From the NCBI RefSeq assembly GCF_018614955.1, contig NZ_JAGGNV010000014.1, forward strand, positions 226,499 through 290,498: 64,000 bases of DNA. The letters are read 5' to 3'. The position numbers and the translations under genes were made by a program. Shown piece after piece: positions 42,753-54,996 of the stretch. The notes under the pieces are model-generated. The model worked only from the letters and a program-made list of their open reading frames with translations. It was not told where the DNA came from and ran no database searches. The stretch is from Variovorax paradoxus. Its GTDB lineage: Bacteria; Pseudomonadota; Gammaproteobacteria; Burkholderiales; Burkholderiaceae_C. How positions within the stretch are numbered: position 1 is the first letter of the stretch; each line of letters begins with the position of its first letter.

Positions 42753-44095
42753 GCGCTTCGATCATCGAGCCTGAGCGCAGCCTGCCGGTCTTCGGCGAGT
42801 ATGACGTCGTCGTGGTCGGCGGCGGCCCGGCCGGCATCGCGGCCAGCGTGAGCGCCGCGCGCCATGGCGCGCGCACGCTGCTGGTGGAACGCTACGGCTT
42901 CCTCGGCGGCATGGGCACCGCCGGCGGGGTGACCAACTTCGCCGGCCTCTACGGCAAGCGCGGTGGCGAGATGACGCAGCTGGTGCACGGCGTGGTCGAC
43001 GAGCTGCTCGCGCGCATGGATGCGATGGGCGGCCTCAACAAGCCGCAGGACGGCATGCAGGGCCGCATCCGCGTGCGCTCCTACGACACCTCGATCTACA
43101 AGTGCGCGGCCGACCAGCTGCTGCTCGATGCCGGTGTCGAGCTGCTGTTCCATGCCTGGGCCGCAGCCGTGGTGATGGAAGGCCCGCGCATCGCGGCCTT
43201 GGTGGTCGAGACCAAGTCGGGCCGGCAGGCGATCCGCGCCAATGCCTTCGTCGACGGCAGCGGCGATGCCGATGTCGCGGTCTTCGCGGGCGTGCCCTTC
43301 GAGGTCGGCGACGGCCATGGCAGCGGGCTCTTTCCGTCCACCATGTTCCGCGTCGGCCATGTGGATGCGCCACGCGCGCTGGCCGCGGTGGGCGAGTTCA
43401 AGGCCATCAACGACCTGATGGCGAAGGCGCGCGAGCGCGATCCCGAGGCCTACCGCTTCCCGCGCGAAGGCGCGATCCTCAGGCCGCAGATCGACCCGCG
43501 CGAATGGCGCGCCAACGTCACGCAGATCCGCAACGCCAAGGGCGACGCCATGAACGGCGTGGATGCGCGCGAGCTCAGCGACGGCGAGGTCGAGGGCCGG
43601 CGCCAGATCGGCGAGTACTTCCGCTTCCTGAAGGCCGAAGTGCCGGGCTTCGAGCAATCGGCCATCGTCGAGATCGCGCCGCAGGTCGGCATCCGCGAGA
43701 CGCGGCGCATCGAGGGGCTCTATGCCTTGACCGGCGAAGACATCCTATCCTCGGCGCGCTTCGACGACAGCATCGGCATCAACGCCTGGCCGATGGAGAT
43801 GCATGCCGCCGGCAAGATCGAATGGGCCTTTCCGCGCGACGAAACGCGCACCTACAACCAGCTGCCCTGGCGCATGCTGGTGCCGCGCGGCGTCGACAAC
43901 CTGCTGGTGGCCGGCCGCTGCGCCTCGATGACGCACGAGGGCCAGTCGGCCGCGCGGGCCAGCGGCGGCTGCTTCGTGATGGGGCAGGCCGCGGGGACCG
44001 CTGCGGCTGCGCTGGGCGCAAGCAGCTTTGCCGTTATCGACGTGCCGGCGCTGCAGAAGATGCTGATCGCCGACGGCGTCGACCTCGACCTCTGA
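42749..44095 (+). CDS. FAD-dependent oxidoreductase (FAD_oxidored family)
   Basis: The 448-residue protein has an N-terminal FAD-binding motif VVVGGGPAGIAASVSAARHG followed by RYGFLGGMGTAGGVTN, and a C-terminal GRCASMTHEGQSAARASGGCFVMGQAAGTAAA. This pattern fits the FAD_oxidored group (PF12831), whose members have few known reactions. It closes the gentisate operon and is translationally coupled to the second Bug gene, so a role on the same or a related substrate is likely but not specified by the sequence. Confidence 0.85.
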   Translation: MSASIIEPERSLPVFGEYDVVVVGGGPAGIAASVSAARHGARTLLVERYGFLGGMGTAGGVTNFAGLYGKRGGEMTQLVHGVVDELLARMDAMGGLNKPQDGMQGRIRVRSYDTSIYKCAADQLLLDAGVELLFHAWAAAVVMEGPRIAALVVETKSGRQAIRANAFVDGSGDADVAVFAGVPFEVGDGHGSGLFPSTMFRVGHVDAPRALAAVGEFKAINDLMAKARERDPEAYRFPREGAILRPQIDPREWRANVTQIRNAKGDAMNGVDARELSDGEVEGRRQIGEYFRFLKAEVPGFEQSAIVEIAPQVGIRETRRIEGLYALTGEDILSSARFDDSIGINAWPMEMHAAGKIEWAFPRDETRTYNQLPWRMLVPRGVDNLLVAGRCASMTHEGQSAARASGGCFVMGQAAGTAAAALGASSFAVIDVPALQKMLIADGVDLDL

Positions 44096-44111
44096 AGCGC
44101 ATGGGCTGACA

Positions 44112-44141
44112 GCCGCGGGACAGCACCGCGGCATTCTCTTT
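44112..44141 (+). terminator. Possible terminator of the gentisate operon
   Basis: GCCGCGG pairs perfectly with CCGCGGC around a seven-base loop, followed by ATTCTCTTT. The T run is weak. Confidence 0.4.
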
Positions 44142-44155
44142 GCTATCGTCATCGG

Positions 44156-45073
44156 ATGACCGATCCCGCCACCGCCGCCCGCCTCGTCAACCAGCTCGTC
44201 GAACTCATGCACCTCGAAGCCCTGGGCGACGACCGCTTCAGGGCCCAGAGCGAGGACATCGGCACCCCGGCCGTGTTCGGCGGCCAGGTGCTCGGCCAGG
44301 CGCTGGTCGCGGCAAGCCGCACGGTCGCCGCCGACCGGCCGGTGCACTCGATGCATGCCTACTTCCTGCTGCCGGGCGAACATGCACCGATCGAGTACGC
44401 GGTCGACCGCGTGCGCGACGGCCGCAGCTTCACCACGCGGCACGTGGTGGCGCGCCAGCGCGAGCGCATCATCTTCGAGATGTCGGCCTCCTTCCAGACG
44501 GTGGACCAGGGCATCGAGCACCAGCTCGCGATGCCCGCGGCGCCTGGCCCTGAGGGTTTGCCGAGCGAGCTGGACCAGCGCCACGCGCTCGGCGATCGGC
44601 TGCCCGAGCGCTGGCGCGCCAAGGCGCTGCAAGCGCACGGCATCGAATACCGCCGCGCCGATCCCGACGACCTGCTCACGCCGGCGCCTCGCCCTTCGGA
44701 AAGCGCGCTCTGGCTGCGCGCCATCGCGCCGCTGCCCGACGACCCGGTGGTGCACCGCGCGCTCCTGGCCTACGCCTCCGACCACGGCCTGCTGCGCGCC
44801 GCCATGCTGCCCCACGGGCTGAGCTTCATGAGCGGCCGGGTGCGCCCGGCCAGCCTCGACCATGCGATGTGGTTCCACCGCGATTTCCGCATGGACGACT
44901 GGCTGCTCTATGCCGTCGATTCGCCCAGTGCCGGCGGCGCCCGCGGCCTGTGCCGCGGCAGCCTGTTCACGCGCGACGGGCGGCTGGTGGCCTCGACCGC
45001 GCAGGAAGGCATGCTGCGCGTGCTGCCCGAGGGAAGCCCGTGGTCGAGCAGCGGCGGCGCGGCGCCTATCTGA
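44156..45073 (+). CDS. tesB: Acyl-CoA thioesterase II
   Basis: TesB hydrolyses medium- and long-chain acyl-CoA. The 305-residue protein is a double hotdog: FGGQVLGQALVAASRTV and DGRSFTTRHVVARQ in the first half, YASDHGLLRAAMLPHG and SLDHAMWFHRDFRMDDWLLYAVDSP (read as separate pieces) near the end, covering the Asp, Thr and Gln catalytic region. The start has no Shine-Dalgarno sequence; TATCGT lies six bases before the ATG. Confidence 0.93.
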   Translation: MTDPATAARLVNQLVELMHLEALGDDRFRAQSEDIGTPAVFGGQVLGQALVAASRTVAADRPVHSMHAYFLLPGEHAPIEYAVDRVRDGRSFTTRHVVARQRERIIFEMSASFQTVDQGIEHQLAMPAAPGPEGLPSELDQRHALGDRLPERWRAKALQAHGIEYRRADPDDLLTPAPRPSESALWLRAIAPLPDDPVVHRALLAYASDHGLLRAAMLPHGLSFMSGRVRPASLDHAMWFHRDFRMDDWLLYAVDSPSAGGARGLCRGSLFTRDGRLVASTAQEGMLRVLPEGSPWSSSGGAAPI

Positions 45074-45086
45074 CAGGCCCTGGCGT

Positions 45087-46136
45087 TCAGCGCCCCGTAC
45101 CGGCCAGCGCCGCGCGCAGGCCGCCGAAGCGCCGCCGGTACTGCCCCGGGCTCAGGCTCACCGCGCGGCGGAACATGCGGCTGAAGAAGGCTGCATCGTC
45201 GTAGCCCACCTCGCCCGCGATCGCCTCGACCGGCGCTTCCGTGGTCTCGAGCAGGTGCTTGGCTTCCTCGATGCGCAGGGTCTGCACATATTCCATCGGC
45301 GTCATGCCGGTCGCGAGCTTGAAGCGGCGCTGGAACGAGCGCTCCGCCAGCCCGCTCTGCTCGGTCATCGCGGCCACCGGCGCGGCTTGCGCGTAGTGGT
45401 CGGCAATCCAGGTCTGGCAGCGGCCGATGACCGCGTCTTCCGCCTGCCGTGTGCTCGCCACGCGCGCGAAGGGCTGCTGGCCCACATGGTGCCAGTCGAT
45501 CAGGTTGAGCTTGGCGACCTGCATCGCGGCCTCTATGCCGACAAAGCGCGCGATCAGGTAGAGCGCCAGGTCCATCCATGAGCTGCCGCCGCCGGCCATC
45601 ACCAGGCGCTGGCCCTCGCCCGAGGCGATCAGGGCGCAGTGCGGCCGCACCCGCGCGAGCGGATAGCGGCGCTGCAGCACCTCGCAGAAGGCCCAGTGCG
45701 TGGTGGCGTCCTCGTCGTCGAGCAGGCCCGCTTCGCCGAGGAGCATGGCGCCCGAGCAGGAGGCGGCGAGCAGCGAGCCGCCGGCGTGGCAGCGCCGGAT
45801 CCACGCGACCTCCCGGGCGAACAGGCCGTCGAGCGGCCCGTAAGGCGAGATCATGAGTTCGGGCACGCAGACGACGGCCGGCGCGGCGAGCTCGTCGAAG
45901 CTGCGGTGCGCCTCGATGGGCACGCCATTGGCGGCACGCACGATGCCCGGTCTCGCGGCGACCAGCACGGGTTCGAGCAGCTCGGCGCCCGGCCGGCCGT
46001 CGACCACCATCGGCCAATCGCGGCCGGCGCACTTCAGGAGGTCGAACATGCCGTAGACCACCGAGGCTGCGCTCTCGGCGGTCACGAGGATGGCGATCAC
46101 GGGGCGATCGCCGGAAGAAGGGGCTGCGGAGCTCAT
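45087..46136 (-). CDS. GlxA-type regulator (DJ-1/PfpI plus AraC)
   Basis: The 349-residue protein has an N-terminal DJ-1/PfpI-like domain (residues about 10-190; the nucleophile-elbow region reads LLAASCSGAMLLGEAGLL) and two C-terminal AraC helix-turn-helix motifs (SGLAERSFQRRFKLATGMTP and IAGEVGYDDAAFFSRMFRRA). GlxA-type proteins usually regulate amine, amino-acid or stress genes. It diverges from the TPR-protein gene at 46234, which it may control. It converges on tesB. Confidence 0.9.
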   Translation of the reverse strand: MSSAAPSSGDRPVIAILVTAESAASVVYGMFDLLKCAGRDWPMVVDGRPGAELLEPVLVAARPGIVRAANGVPIEAHRSFDELAAPAVVCVPELMISPYGPLDGLFAREVAWIRRCHAGGSLLAASCSGAMLLGEAGLLDDEDATTHWAFCEVLQRRYPLARVRPHCALIASGEGQRLVMAGGGSSWMDLALYLIARFVGIEAAMQVAKLNLIDWHHVGQQPFARVASTRQAEDAVIGRCQTWIADHYAQAAPVAAMTEQSGLAERSFQRRFKLATGMTPMEYVQTLRIEEAKHLLETTEAPVEAIAGEVGYDDAAFFSRMFRRAVSLSPGQYRRRFGGLRAALAGTGR

Positions 46137-46233
46137 TGGGTGGCGGAATCGTCAGCCTTGTTGCGGGAATCGCTGCGGGGGTTTCGGCCGGGCGAACTTA
46201 CGCTTCTTGCGTCTTTCGTACAAGGAGCCACCA

Positions 46234-47550
46234 ATGACCCACCACGATGCGCGCGGACTGGCGCTTTCCACCGATCAAGCGGCCTCCGTGGCCGTCTACG
46301 AGCAGGCGCTCGACCTTTTCAACAGCCTGCGGCTCGATCCGGTCGCGGTGCTGCAGCCGGCCCTGGAACAGGACCCGGACTTCATTTCGGGCCACCTCCT
46401 GATGGCCGGCTTCATGCTCAGCGCCATCGATGGTCAGGCGCTTCCTGCGGCGCGGGAGAGCCTGGCCGCCGCGGCCGCGAGCCGGCACCGGCCGAACGAG
46501 CGCGAACGCTCCTTCCAGGCCGCCCTGCAGGTCTGGGCCGACGGCGACATGGGCCGCGCCAACCGCCTGCTCGACCGCCATCTGATCGACCATCCGCGCG
46601 ACCTGTTCGCGCTGCAGCTCACGCACATGGCGGACGTGGTGCGGTGCCAGTCGACCATGCTGCGCGACCGCATCGGCCGCGCGCTGGACCAATGGAGCGA
46701 GGACGACGTCGGTTACAGCTACGTGCTGGGCATGCATGCCTTCGGCCTCGAGGAATGCAACGAATACGCGCGCGCCGAGGCGCTGGGCATGGAGGCGCTG
46801 GCGCGCAATCCGCAGGACGCCTGGGCCGTGCATGCCGTGGCCCACGTCTACGAGATGCAGGGCCGCGTGGCCGAGGGCATCCGCTGGCTCACCACCGAGA
46901 CCTCGCTCTGGCAGCAGGACAACGCGCTCGCGGTGCACAACCACTGGCACCTGGCGCTGCAGCACCTGCGCAACGGCGACCACGCCTCGGCGCTGGCGCT
47001 CTACGACCGCGCGATCGCGCCCGGGCCGGCCTCGATGGCGCTGGACCTGGTCGATGCGAGCGCGCTGCTGTGGCGGCTCGGCCTGCGCGGCGTCGACGTG
47101 GCCGCGCGCTGGCAGGCGCTGGCGGCGCGCTGGCGCGACCAGGCGGCCTGGGGCTGGTCGGTCTTCAACGATGTGCACGCGATGCTGGCGCTGGTCGGCG
47201 CCGGCGAGCCCGCACAGATCGAGGTCGGGCAGCGCGCGATGGCGGCCGTGCCGGCCACGGCGCCGGCACCGTGGTGGCGCGAGGCCGGCACCTTGTGCGA
47301 GGCGGTCATGGCTTTCGGCGCAGGCCGCTACGCCCACTGCGCGCAGCTGCTGCTGCCGCTGCTGCCGGCCACGAACGGCTTCGGCGGCAGCCAGGCGCAG
47401 CGCAGCCTGATCTATCTGACGGCGATGGAGGCCGCGCGCCGCGCCGGCGATGCCGCGCTGTGGGAGGCGCTCTGCAGCGAGGGCGCGGCGCGCCAGGCGT
47501 CGGCGATTCCGGCGCGGGCTCGCCGCGAACTCGAGCTCAAGGCCGCTTGA
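46234..47550 (+). CDS. TPR protein of the TTC38 type
   Basis: The 438-residue protein is made of helical TPR-like repeats, with the stretch HAVAHVYEMQGRVAEGI and NALAVHNHWHLALQHL typical of bacterial relatives of tetratricopeptide protein 38. No signal peptide or membrane helix is seen. CAAGGAGCCACCA before ATG at 46234 is a strong ribosome site. The role of this family is unknown. It diverges from the GlxA-type regulator, and its last 14 bases overlap the convergent EamA gene. Confidence 0.85.
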   Translation: MTHHDARGLALSTDQAASVAVYEQALDLFNSLRLDPVAVLQPALEQDPDFISGHLLMAGFMLSAIDGQALPAARESLAAAAASRHRPNERERSFQAALQVWADGDMGRANRLLDRHLIDHPRDLFALQLTHMADVVRCQSTMLRDRIGRALDQWSEDDVGYSYVLGMHAFGLEECNEYARAEALGMEALARNPQDAWAVHAVAHVYEMQGRVAEGIRWLTTETSLWQQDNALAVHNHWHLALQHLRNGDHASALALYDRAIAPGPASMALDLVDASALLWRLGLRGVDVAARWQALAARWRDQAAWGWSVFNDVHAMLALVGAGEPAQIEVGQRAMAAVPATAPAPWWREAGTLCEAVMAFGAGRYAHCAQLLLPLLPATNGFGGSQAQRSLIYLTAMEAARRAGDAALWEALCSEGAARQASAIPARARRELELKAA

Positions 47551-48436
47551 GGGCGGGGCCGGTACGCGCCGGCCACAGCACCGAGGCGATGGCGATCATC
47601 ATCAGCACGACCGCGGTCCAGTCCTGCCAGTACACGGTTTCGCCCAGCCACAGCGCGCCGCTGAACACGCCGAGCACCGGGATCAGCATGACGCTGAGCG
47701 TGGAAGCCACCGGCGGCAGCCCGCGCGCGAGGTAGAACCAGGCGGCATGCGCGAAGCCGAAGATCAGCACCGCGTTGTAGGCGATCGCGGCCCAGGCTGC
47801 GCTACCCGGCATCTGCCATTGCGGGCGCTCGAACAGCAGCGACAACAGCGTCATCACGACGGCGGTGAGCGCGGTCATCCAGAACGAGAGCGTGAGCGTG
47901 GGCAGCTCGATGCGCGTGTGCCGCAGCAGCTGCGTGCCCAGCGCCCAGGTGGCCGCTGCCATCAAGGCCAGTGCGACATAGCCGGGGCGCCCCGCGAGAT
48001 GGGTGAACTCGTGCCACAGCAAGAGCGCTACGCCCAGCGCGCAGGCGCTCACGCCCAGCCAGCCGCGGCGCGTCAGCACCGCCTTGAACAGCAGCGCGCC
48101 GATCACGGCCGAGAACACCGGCATCGTGTAGCCCAGGATCGCGGCGCGCCCGCTGGACAGCGCCTTCACCGCCAGGATGATGCAGGCGTGCCAGACGAAC
48201 ATGTTGGTGGCCGCCAGCCACAGCAGTTCGGGCCAATAGCGCCGCGGCACGCGAAACGGCACCTTCATCGCGATCAGTGCGAGTCCGAGCACAGGCAGGC
48301 CGAGCCAGAGCGAGAGGGTGCGAAAGGCCAGCGGCGGGTAGTCGGCCACGCCCAGCTTCATCACCGGCCAGTTGAGGCCCCACACCAGCGTCAGCGGAAC
48401 GAGCAGGGCGAACTGGCGCAGCGTGAGGGTTTGCAT
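47537..48436 (-). CDS. DMT-superfamily (EamA) transporter
   Basis: The 299-residue protein has about ten membrane helices in two EamA halves and opens with FALLVPLTLVWGLNWPVMKLG, a typical EamA start. Substrates are not predictable. It is a separate gene from the EamA protein at 11.5 kb and is not closely similar. Its stop overlaps the convergent TPR gene by 14 bases. Confidence 0.88.
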   Translation of the reverse strand: MQTLTLRQFALLVPLTLVWGLNWPVMKLGVADYPPLAFRTLSLWLGLPVLGLALIAMKVPFRVPRRYWPELLWLAATNMFVWHACIILAVKALSSGRAAILGYTMPVFSAVIGALLFKAVLTRRGWLGVSACALGVALLLWHEFTHLAGRPGYVALALMAAATWALGTQLLRHTRIELPTLTLSFWMTALTAVVMTLLSLLFERPQWQMPGSAAWAAIAYNAVLIFGFAHAAWFYLARGLPPVASTLSVMLIPVLGVFSGALWLGETVYWQDWTAVVLMMIAIASVLWPARTGPALKRP

Positions 48437-48460
48437 GGGTGGGCATTGTGGCCCGCGCTC

Positions 48461-48817
<357 letters not shown>

Positions 48818-48837
48818 TCATGGCGGCTGGCCGGGCC

Positions 48838-49104
48838 TCAGGGGCGCGGAGCGTCATGGCGCAGATCGAACTCGCGCAGCATCACCGGTTCGGTTGAACC
48901 TTGTGCGACGCGGCGCCGCACGGCGTCATCGATGTCCTGCGCGTGGAGCGCATAGGTGTCCAATGCTTCGTCGTCGGTGGCGGTCGACCGATAGCGGTAG
49001 TGCAAGGTTTCCTTGCCGACGCTGGCGCCGACGAATTGTCCCTCGACCTCGACCCAGAAGCGGACGGTGCCCGAAGCCTCATGAAAGAAGGGCGGCTGCG
49101 ACAT
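48838..49104 (-). CDS. Small DUF1488-like protein
   Basis: The 88-residue protein has a beta-rich start (VRFWVEVEGQFVGASVGK) and a helical end (ALHAQDIDDAVRRRVAQG), the pattern of DUF1488 proteins, which have no known function. AGGAGCAGCG before ATG at 49104 supports the start. It overlaps the gene upstream by 26 bases. Confidence 0.65.
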   Translation of the reverse strand: MSQPPFFHEASGTVRFWVEVEGQFVGASVGKETLHYRYRSTATDDEALDTYALHAQDIDDAVRRRVAQGSTEPVMLREFDLRHDAPRP

Positions 49105-49345
49105 CGCTGCTCCTGGAATGCGTTGCGCGGTCATCGATCCAAAGGGTGGCCTTGCGCTCGATCGCGCGGATGGCGTCGCCCCCGTGGGCGAACTGCTTGC
49201 ACGACACGAGGTGGCACTTCAGGATCTCGTCGACATAGAGCTCCGCGCCGGCCGCCACCGTGCCCTCCAGGGAAACAAGGGTGAGGCGGCTGCGCACCTC
49301 CCATCCTTGGTACGGAAGGCGTTTGGAAGCGAAGTCATAGTCCAT
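49079..49345 (-). CDS. Small unknown protein
   Basis: I do not recognise this 88-residue protein. It starts MDYDFASKRLPYQGW after a strong ribosome site (ACAAGGGGGG) and contains a strand-rich middle (LTLVSLEGTVAAGAELYVD). The overlap by 26 bases with the DUF1488-like gene downstream suggests the two are co-translated. A longer open frame upstream is only a shadow of the Crp-type gene. Confidence 0.6.
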   Translation of the reverse strand: MDYDFASKRLPYQGWEVRSRLTLVSLEGTVAAGAELYVDEILKCHLVSCKQFAHGGDAIRAIERKATLWIDDRATHSRSSDVAAALLS

Positions 49346-49521
49346 CCCCCCTTGTAGGCGATCGGTTGCGTCCTGTCTGTTCGCGACCGCACATTCAGAG
49401 CAACTCGGCGTAGGTCCTCTTGTCGGCGCCATAGCAGGCACAGGCCGTCGCTGAGCCCGCAGCGCCGAGCACTTCAGATCGCCGGCGCGACGGTCTGCCA
49501 GCGCACAGAGCAGCCGCGGGA

Positions 49522-50241
49522 TCAGGTCGCCAACCGCTCCGGAAGCAGCCGGTCGTACTCCTTCTTGACCACGGCGTAGCACTCGCAGGTGCGCTTCTCC
49601 AGTCCCTCGCGGTTCAGCACCGTGATGCGGCCGCGCGCATACCGAATCAACCCCGCCTTCTGCAGCTTGAGGGCGCCCTCGGTCACGCCTTCGCGGCGCA
49701 CGCCGAGCATATTGGCGATCAGCTCCTGCGTCATCACGAGCTCGTTGCCTTGCAGGCGGTCCAGGCTCAGCAGCAGCCAGCGGCACAACTGCTGGTCCAG
49801 CGAATGGTGCCGGTTGCACACCGCCGTTTGCGCCATCTGCGTGATCAGCGCCTGGGTGTAGCGCAGCAGCAGGTGCAGCACCGGACCGGCCCGGTTGAAT
49901 TCGTCCTTCATCATCTGCGCCTTCAGCCGCCAACCCTGGCCCGCGCTTTGCACCACGGCGCGGCTGGGTGTGGATTCGCCCCCCATGAAGAGGGAGATGC
50001 CGACGATCCCCTCGTTGCCGACGACGGCGATCTCGGCCGAGGAGCCGTTCTCCATGACATACAGCAGCGAGACGATGGCGGTGGTCGGAAAGTACACGTG
50101 GCTGAGCGTGCTGCCCGACTCGTAGAGCACCTGGCCGAGCGGCATGTCCACCGACTCGAGTTGCGGCAGCCAGCGCTGCCACTCGGCGTCCGGCAGCATG
50201 GCGAGCAGATGGTTCTTTCGGGGATCGGGGGGCGTGGCCAT
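49522..50241 (-). CDS. Crp/Fnr-family regulator
   Basis: The 239-residue protein has a cyclic-nucleotide-binding-like domain (residues about 15-140, with VLYESGSTLSHVYFP) and a C-terminal winged helix (MTQELIANMLGVRREGVTEGA). The usual cAMP-contact pattern (RxS/T in a phosphate-binding cassette) is not seen, nor are the Fnr-type Cys residues, so the signal is unknown. This subgroup (EtrA/YeiL-like short Crp proteins) is numerous in Burkholderiales. ATG at 50241 is preferred; a longer start at 50265 is possible. Confidence 0.88.
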   Translation of the reverse strand: MATPPDPRKNHLLAMLPDAEWQRWLPQLESVDMPLGQVLYESGSTLSHVYFPTTAIVSLLYVMENGSSAEIAVVGNEGIVGISLFMGGESTPSRAVVQSAGQGWRLKAQMMKDEFNRAGPVLHLLLRYTQALITQMAQTAVCNRHHSLDQQLCRWLLLSLDRLQGNELVMTQELIANMLGVRREGVTEGALKLQKAGLIRYARGRITVLNREGLEKRTCECYAVVKKEYDRLLPERLAT

Positions 50242-50296
50242 AGCGCAGTATGTTCGATATCGCACACAGCCGCGACGGCGCCGGAAGCGCGGGTTC

Positions 50297-50488
50297 TCAG
50301 GAGGCTTCGATGACGCGTGGCGGGGCGCTGGCCTCGCTGTCGACGTCTCTGCAGAGATCGTGATCGAGCACCGGCAGCGCGCCGTCGACGAGTCGTGCTT
50401 CGACGATGCGCACTACACGGCGGTGCACGAGCGTCGGCATGGTGCGGCCGTTCAGGTAGTCATGAACGAGGCATTCGGCGGCAAACAT
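50297..50488 (-). CDS. Possible small unknown protein
   Basis: A 63-residue open frame with a protein-like mix of residues (CLVHDYLNGRTMPTLVHRR) lies 55 bases upstream of the Crp-type gene on the same strand. It has no good ribosome site and I do not recognise it. If it is not a gene, the stretch 50242-50602 is a non-coding gap of about 360 bp without other visible features. Confidence 0.35.
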   Translation of the reverse strand: MFAAECLVHDYLNGRTMPTLVHRRVVRIVEARLVDGALPVLDHDLCRDVDSEASAPPRVIEAS

Positions 50489-50602
50489 GAAAAGGGCGAT
50501 GGGATGGCTCCAGGCACCGGGGCAGCATGCCAGCGTATTCCGAACTGGCCGCTTTTTCAGTGCGATAGCGCACGGAGGGGGCGGTCGCCCGGCGCGCGTT
50601 CG

Positions 50603-50755
50603 TCAGGGAAAGAAGTGGCGAACGCCTGCCAGCACGAGAAGCACCAGCAGCATGAGTACGCCGAAGACGATCCAGGCGGCTGCAAATGCCGATGCCTCCG
50701 TCTGCAGGTCGTCCGGCGCCTGGGGGCCTGGATCAGGAGGAGTGATTTCGGTCAT
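50603..50755 (-). CDS. Small single-helix membrane protein
   Basis: The 50-residue frame has an acidic Pro-rich start (MTEITPPDPGPQAPDD) and one membrane helix (AAAWIVFGVLMLLVLLVLAG) ending in RHFFP. It lies 28 bases after the uvrA stop on the same strand. There is no strong ribosome site before ATG at 50755. The clear hydrophobic helix makes it a plausible gene; the function is unknown. Confidence 0.5.
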   Translation of the reverse strand: MTEITPPDPGPQAPDDLQTEASAFAAAWIVFGVLMLLVLLVLAGVRHFFP

Positions 50756-50783
50756 CGCCGACTGTACCCTGCCAGCGCCTGCA

Positions 50784-53801
<3,018 letters not shown>

Positions 53802-53907
53802 GGGGCGGTCGGTCTTGGGCAACCGAGCATGATAAATGCCCGCGTGCCATCGGGCACAATCTCCGGTTTCCTTCTCCTCTTTCATCCATTCATCAGGGGC
53901 AGTGCAT

Positions 53908-54420
53908 ATGGCATCGGTCAACAAAGTCATCCTCGTCGGCAATCTCGGGCGCGATCCGGAAACGCGCACCTTTCCCAGTGGGGACCAGATCTGCAATGTG
54001 ACCCTCGCCACCACCGACAAGTGGAAGGACAAGCAAAGCGGCGAGATGCGCGAAGCCACCGAGTGGCACCGCCTCGTGTTCAACGGCCGGCTGGCCGAGA
54101 TCGCTGCTCAATACTTGCGCAAGGGCTCGCAGATCTACGTCGAGGGCCAGATCCGCACGCGCAAGTACACCGACAAGGACGGCGCCGAAAAGTACGCGAC
54201 CGACATCCGCGTCGACCAGATGCAGATGCTCGGCAGCCGCCAGGGCCAGGGCGGACCTTCGGGCGGCGACGACGACGGCGGCTACTCGCAGGGGGCGCAA
54301 GGCGGCGGCTATTCGCGTCCTCCCGCTGCGGCACCGCGCGCCGCGGCCCCGGCACCGCGGCAGGCGCCGGCCAAATCTTCGTCTGGCTTCGACGATATGG
54401 ATGACGATATTCCTTTCTGA
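53908..54420 (+). CDS. ssb: Single-stranded DNA-binding protein
   Basis: SSB coats single-stranded DNA during replication and repair. The 170-residue protein has the OB fold (residues about 1-110, starting [20 protein letters not shown]), a flexible Gly/Pro/Ala linker, and the acidic tip DMDDDIPF that recruits partner proteins. CAGGGGCAGTGC precedes ATG at 53908. A strong terminator follows directly. Confidence 0.97.
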   Translation: MASVNKVILVGNLGRDPETRTFPSGDQICNVTLATTDKWKDKQSGEMREATEWHRLVFNGRLAEIAAQYLRKGSQIYVEGQIRTRKYTDKDGAEKYATDIRVDQMQMLGSRQGQGGPSGGDDDGGYSQGAQGGGYSRPPAAAPRAAAPAPRQAPAKSSSGFDDMDDDIPF

Positions 54421-54442
54421 CGAAACCTTTCAGAGGTCTCAT

Positions 54443-54479
54443 AAAAAGGCGCAGGGCTTGACGGCCCTGCGCCTTTTTT
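54443..54479 (+). terminator. Strong rho-independent terminator of ssb
   Basis: AAAAGGCGCAGGGC pairs with GCCCTGCGCCTTTT around a short loop, followed by a T run. It works equally well on paper for the minus strand because of its A run on the other side. Confidence 0.92.
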
Positions 54480-54996
54480 GTTGCACCTCAATACGCGCAT
54501 GGCGCCAAGCGCGAGAGGCGAAAGTCAGCGGTATATCAATTGACTGCGCACTGATTGCGATCAGCAAGTCTTTGGGACGAAGTCAGCAGAGCCCAGAACA
54601 CGCGTGCAAATCTGTTTTTTCCTGACGAGCTGCCTAAACAGAACACATCGCTCGGTTAGTCCATCCGGCCGGCACTTTCCGTAGAACGACCTCGTCCTCG
54701 CCTGTCGCGCCTCGCTCGCCCTCTCACAGGGTATTCAGCAGGTGAACCGCACAAGAAGTATGAAGTAAGTCGCAAGAACTACTTCTCGGCCCGAGCCAAT
54801 TCTGATGAATTGTCGCGGCAATTCTGTCGCGCCAATCCTCCCCCCGCACCATCCGCACCCGCTGACAAGAGCGCAAAGCGTTGCGTCGCCTGTCAATTTA
54901 TTCCTTTTGGAATTGCTGTCCTTTTTGCAGTCCTGCGGCTCGGGTTTCTCTATTCATGCGTGAGGGAGTTGGGGTCTTGAGAAAAGTCCGTCCGTC
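54480..54996. other. Lower-GC gap of 517 bp with inverted repeats, no gene
   Basis: No convincing coding sequence is seen. The GC content is visibly lower than in neighbours. At 54797-54824 the hexamers CAATTC, GAATTG and CAATTC alternate, so two overlapping hairpins are possible, flanked by TGTCGCG copies. The last 100 bases are T-rich and may hold the promoter of the DUF11 gene. Confidence 0.5.

Noticed and set aside
49346..49521. Short minus-strand peptide ending CACYGADKRTYAELL
   Set aside because: It has about 25 codons from a GTG without a ribosome site; the resemblance to the end of the Crp-type protein is slight.
53802..53907. LexA (SOS) box between uvrA and ssb
   Set aside because: No CTGT-N8-ACAG-like or similar palindrome is present in this gap.
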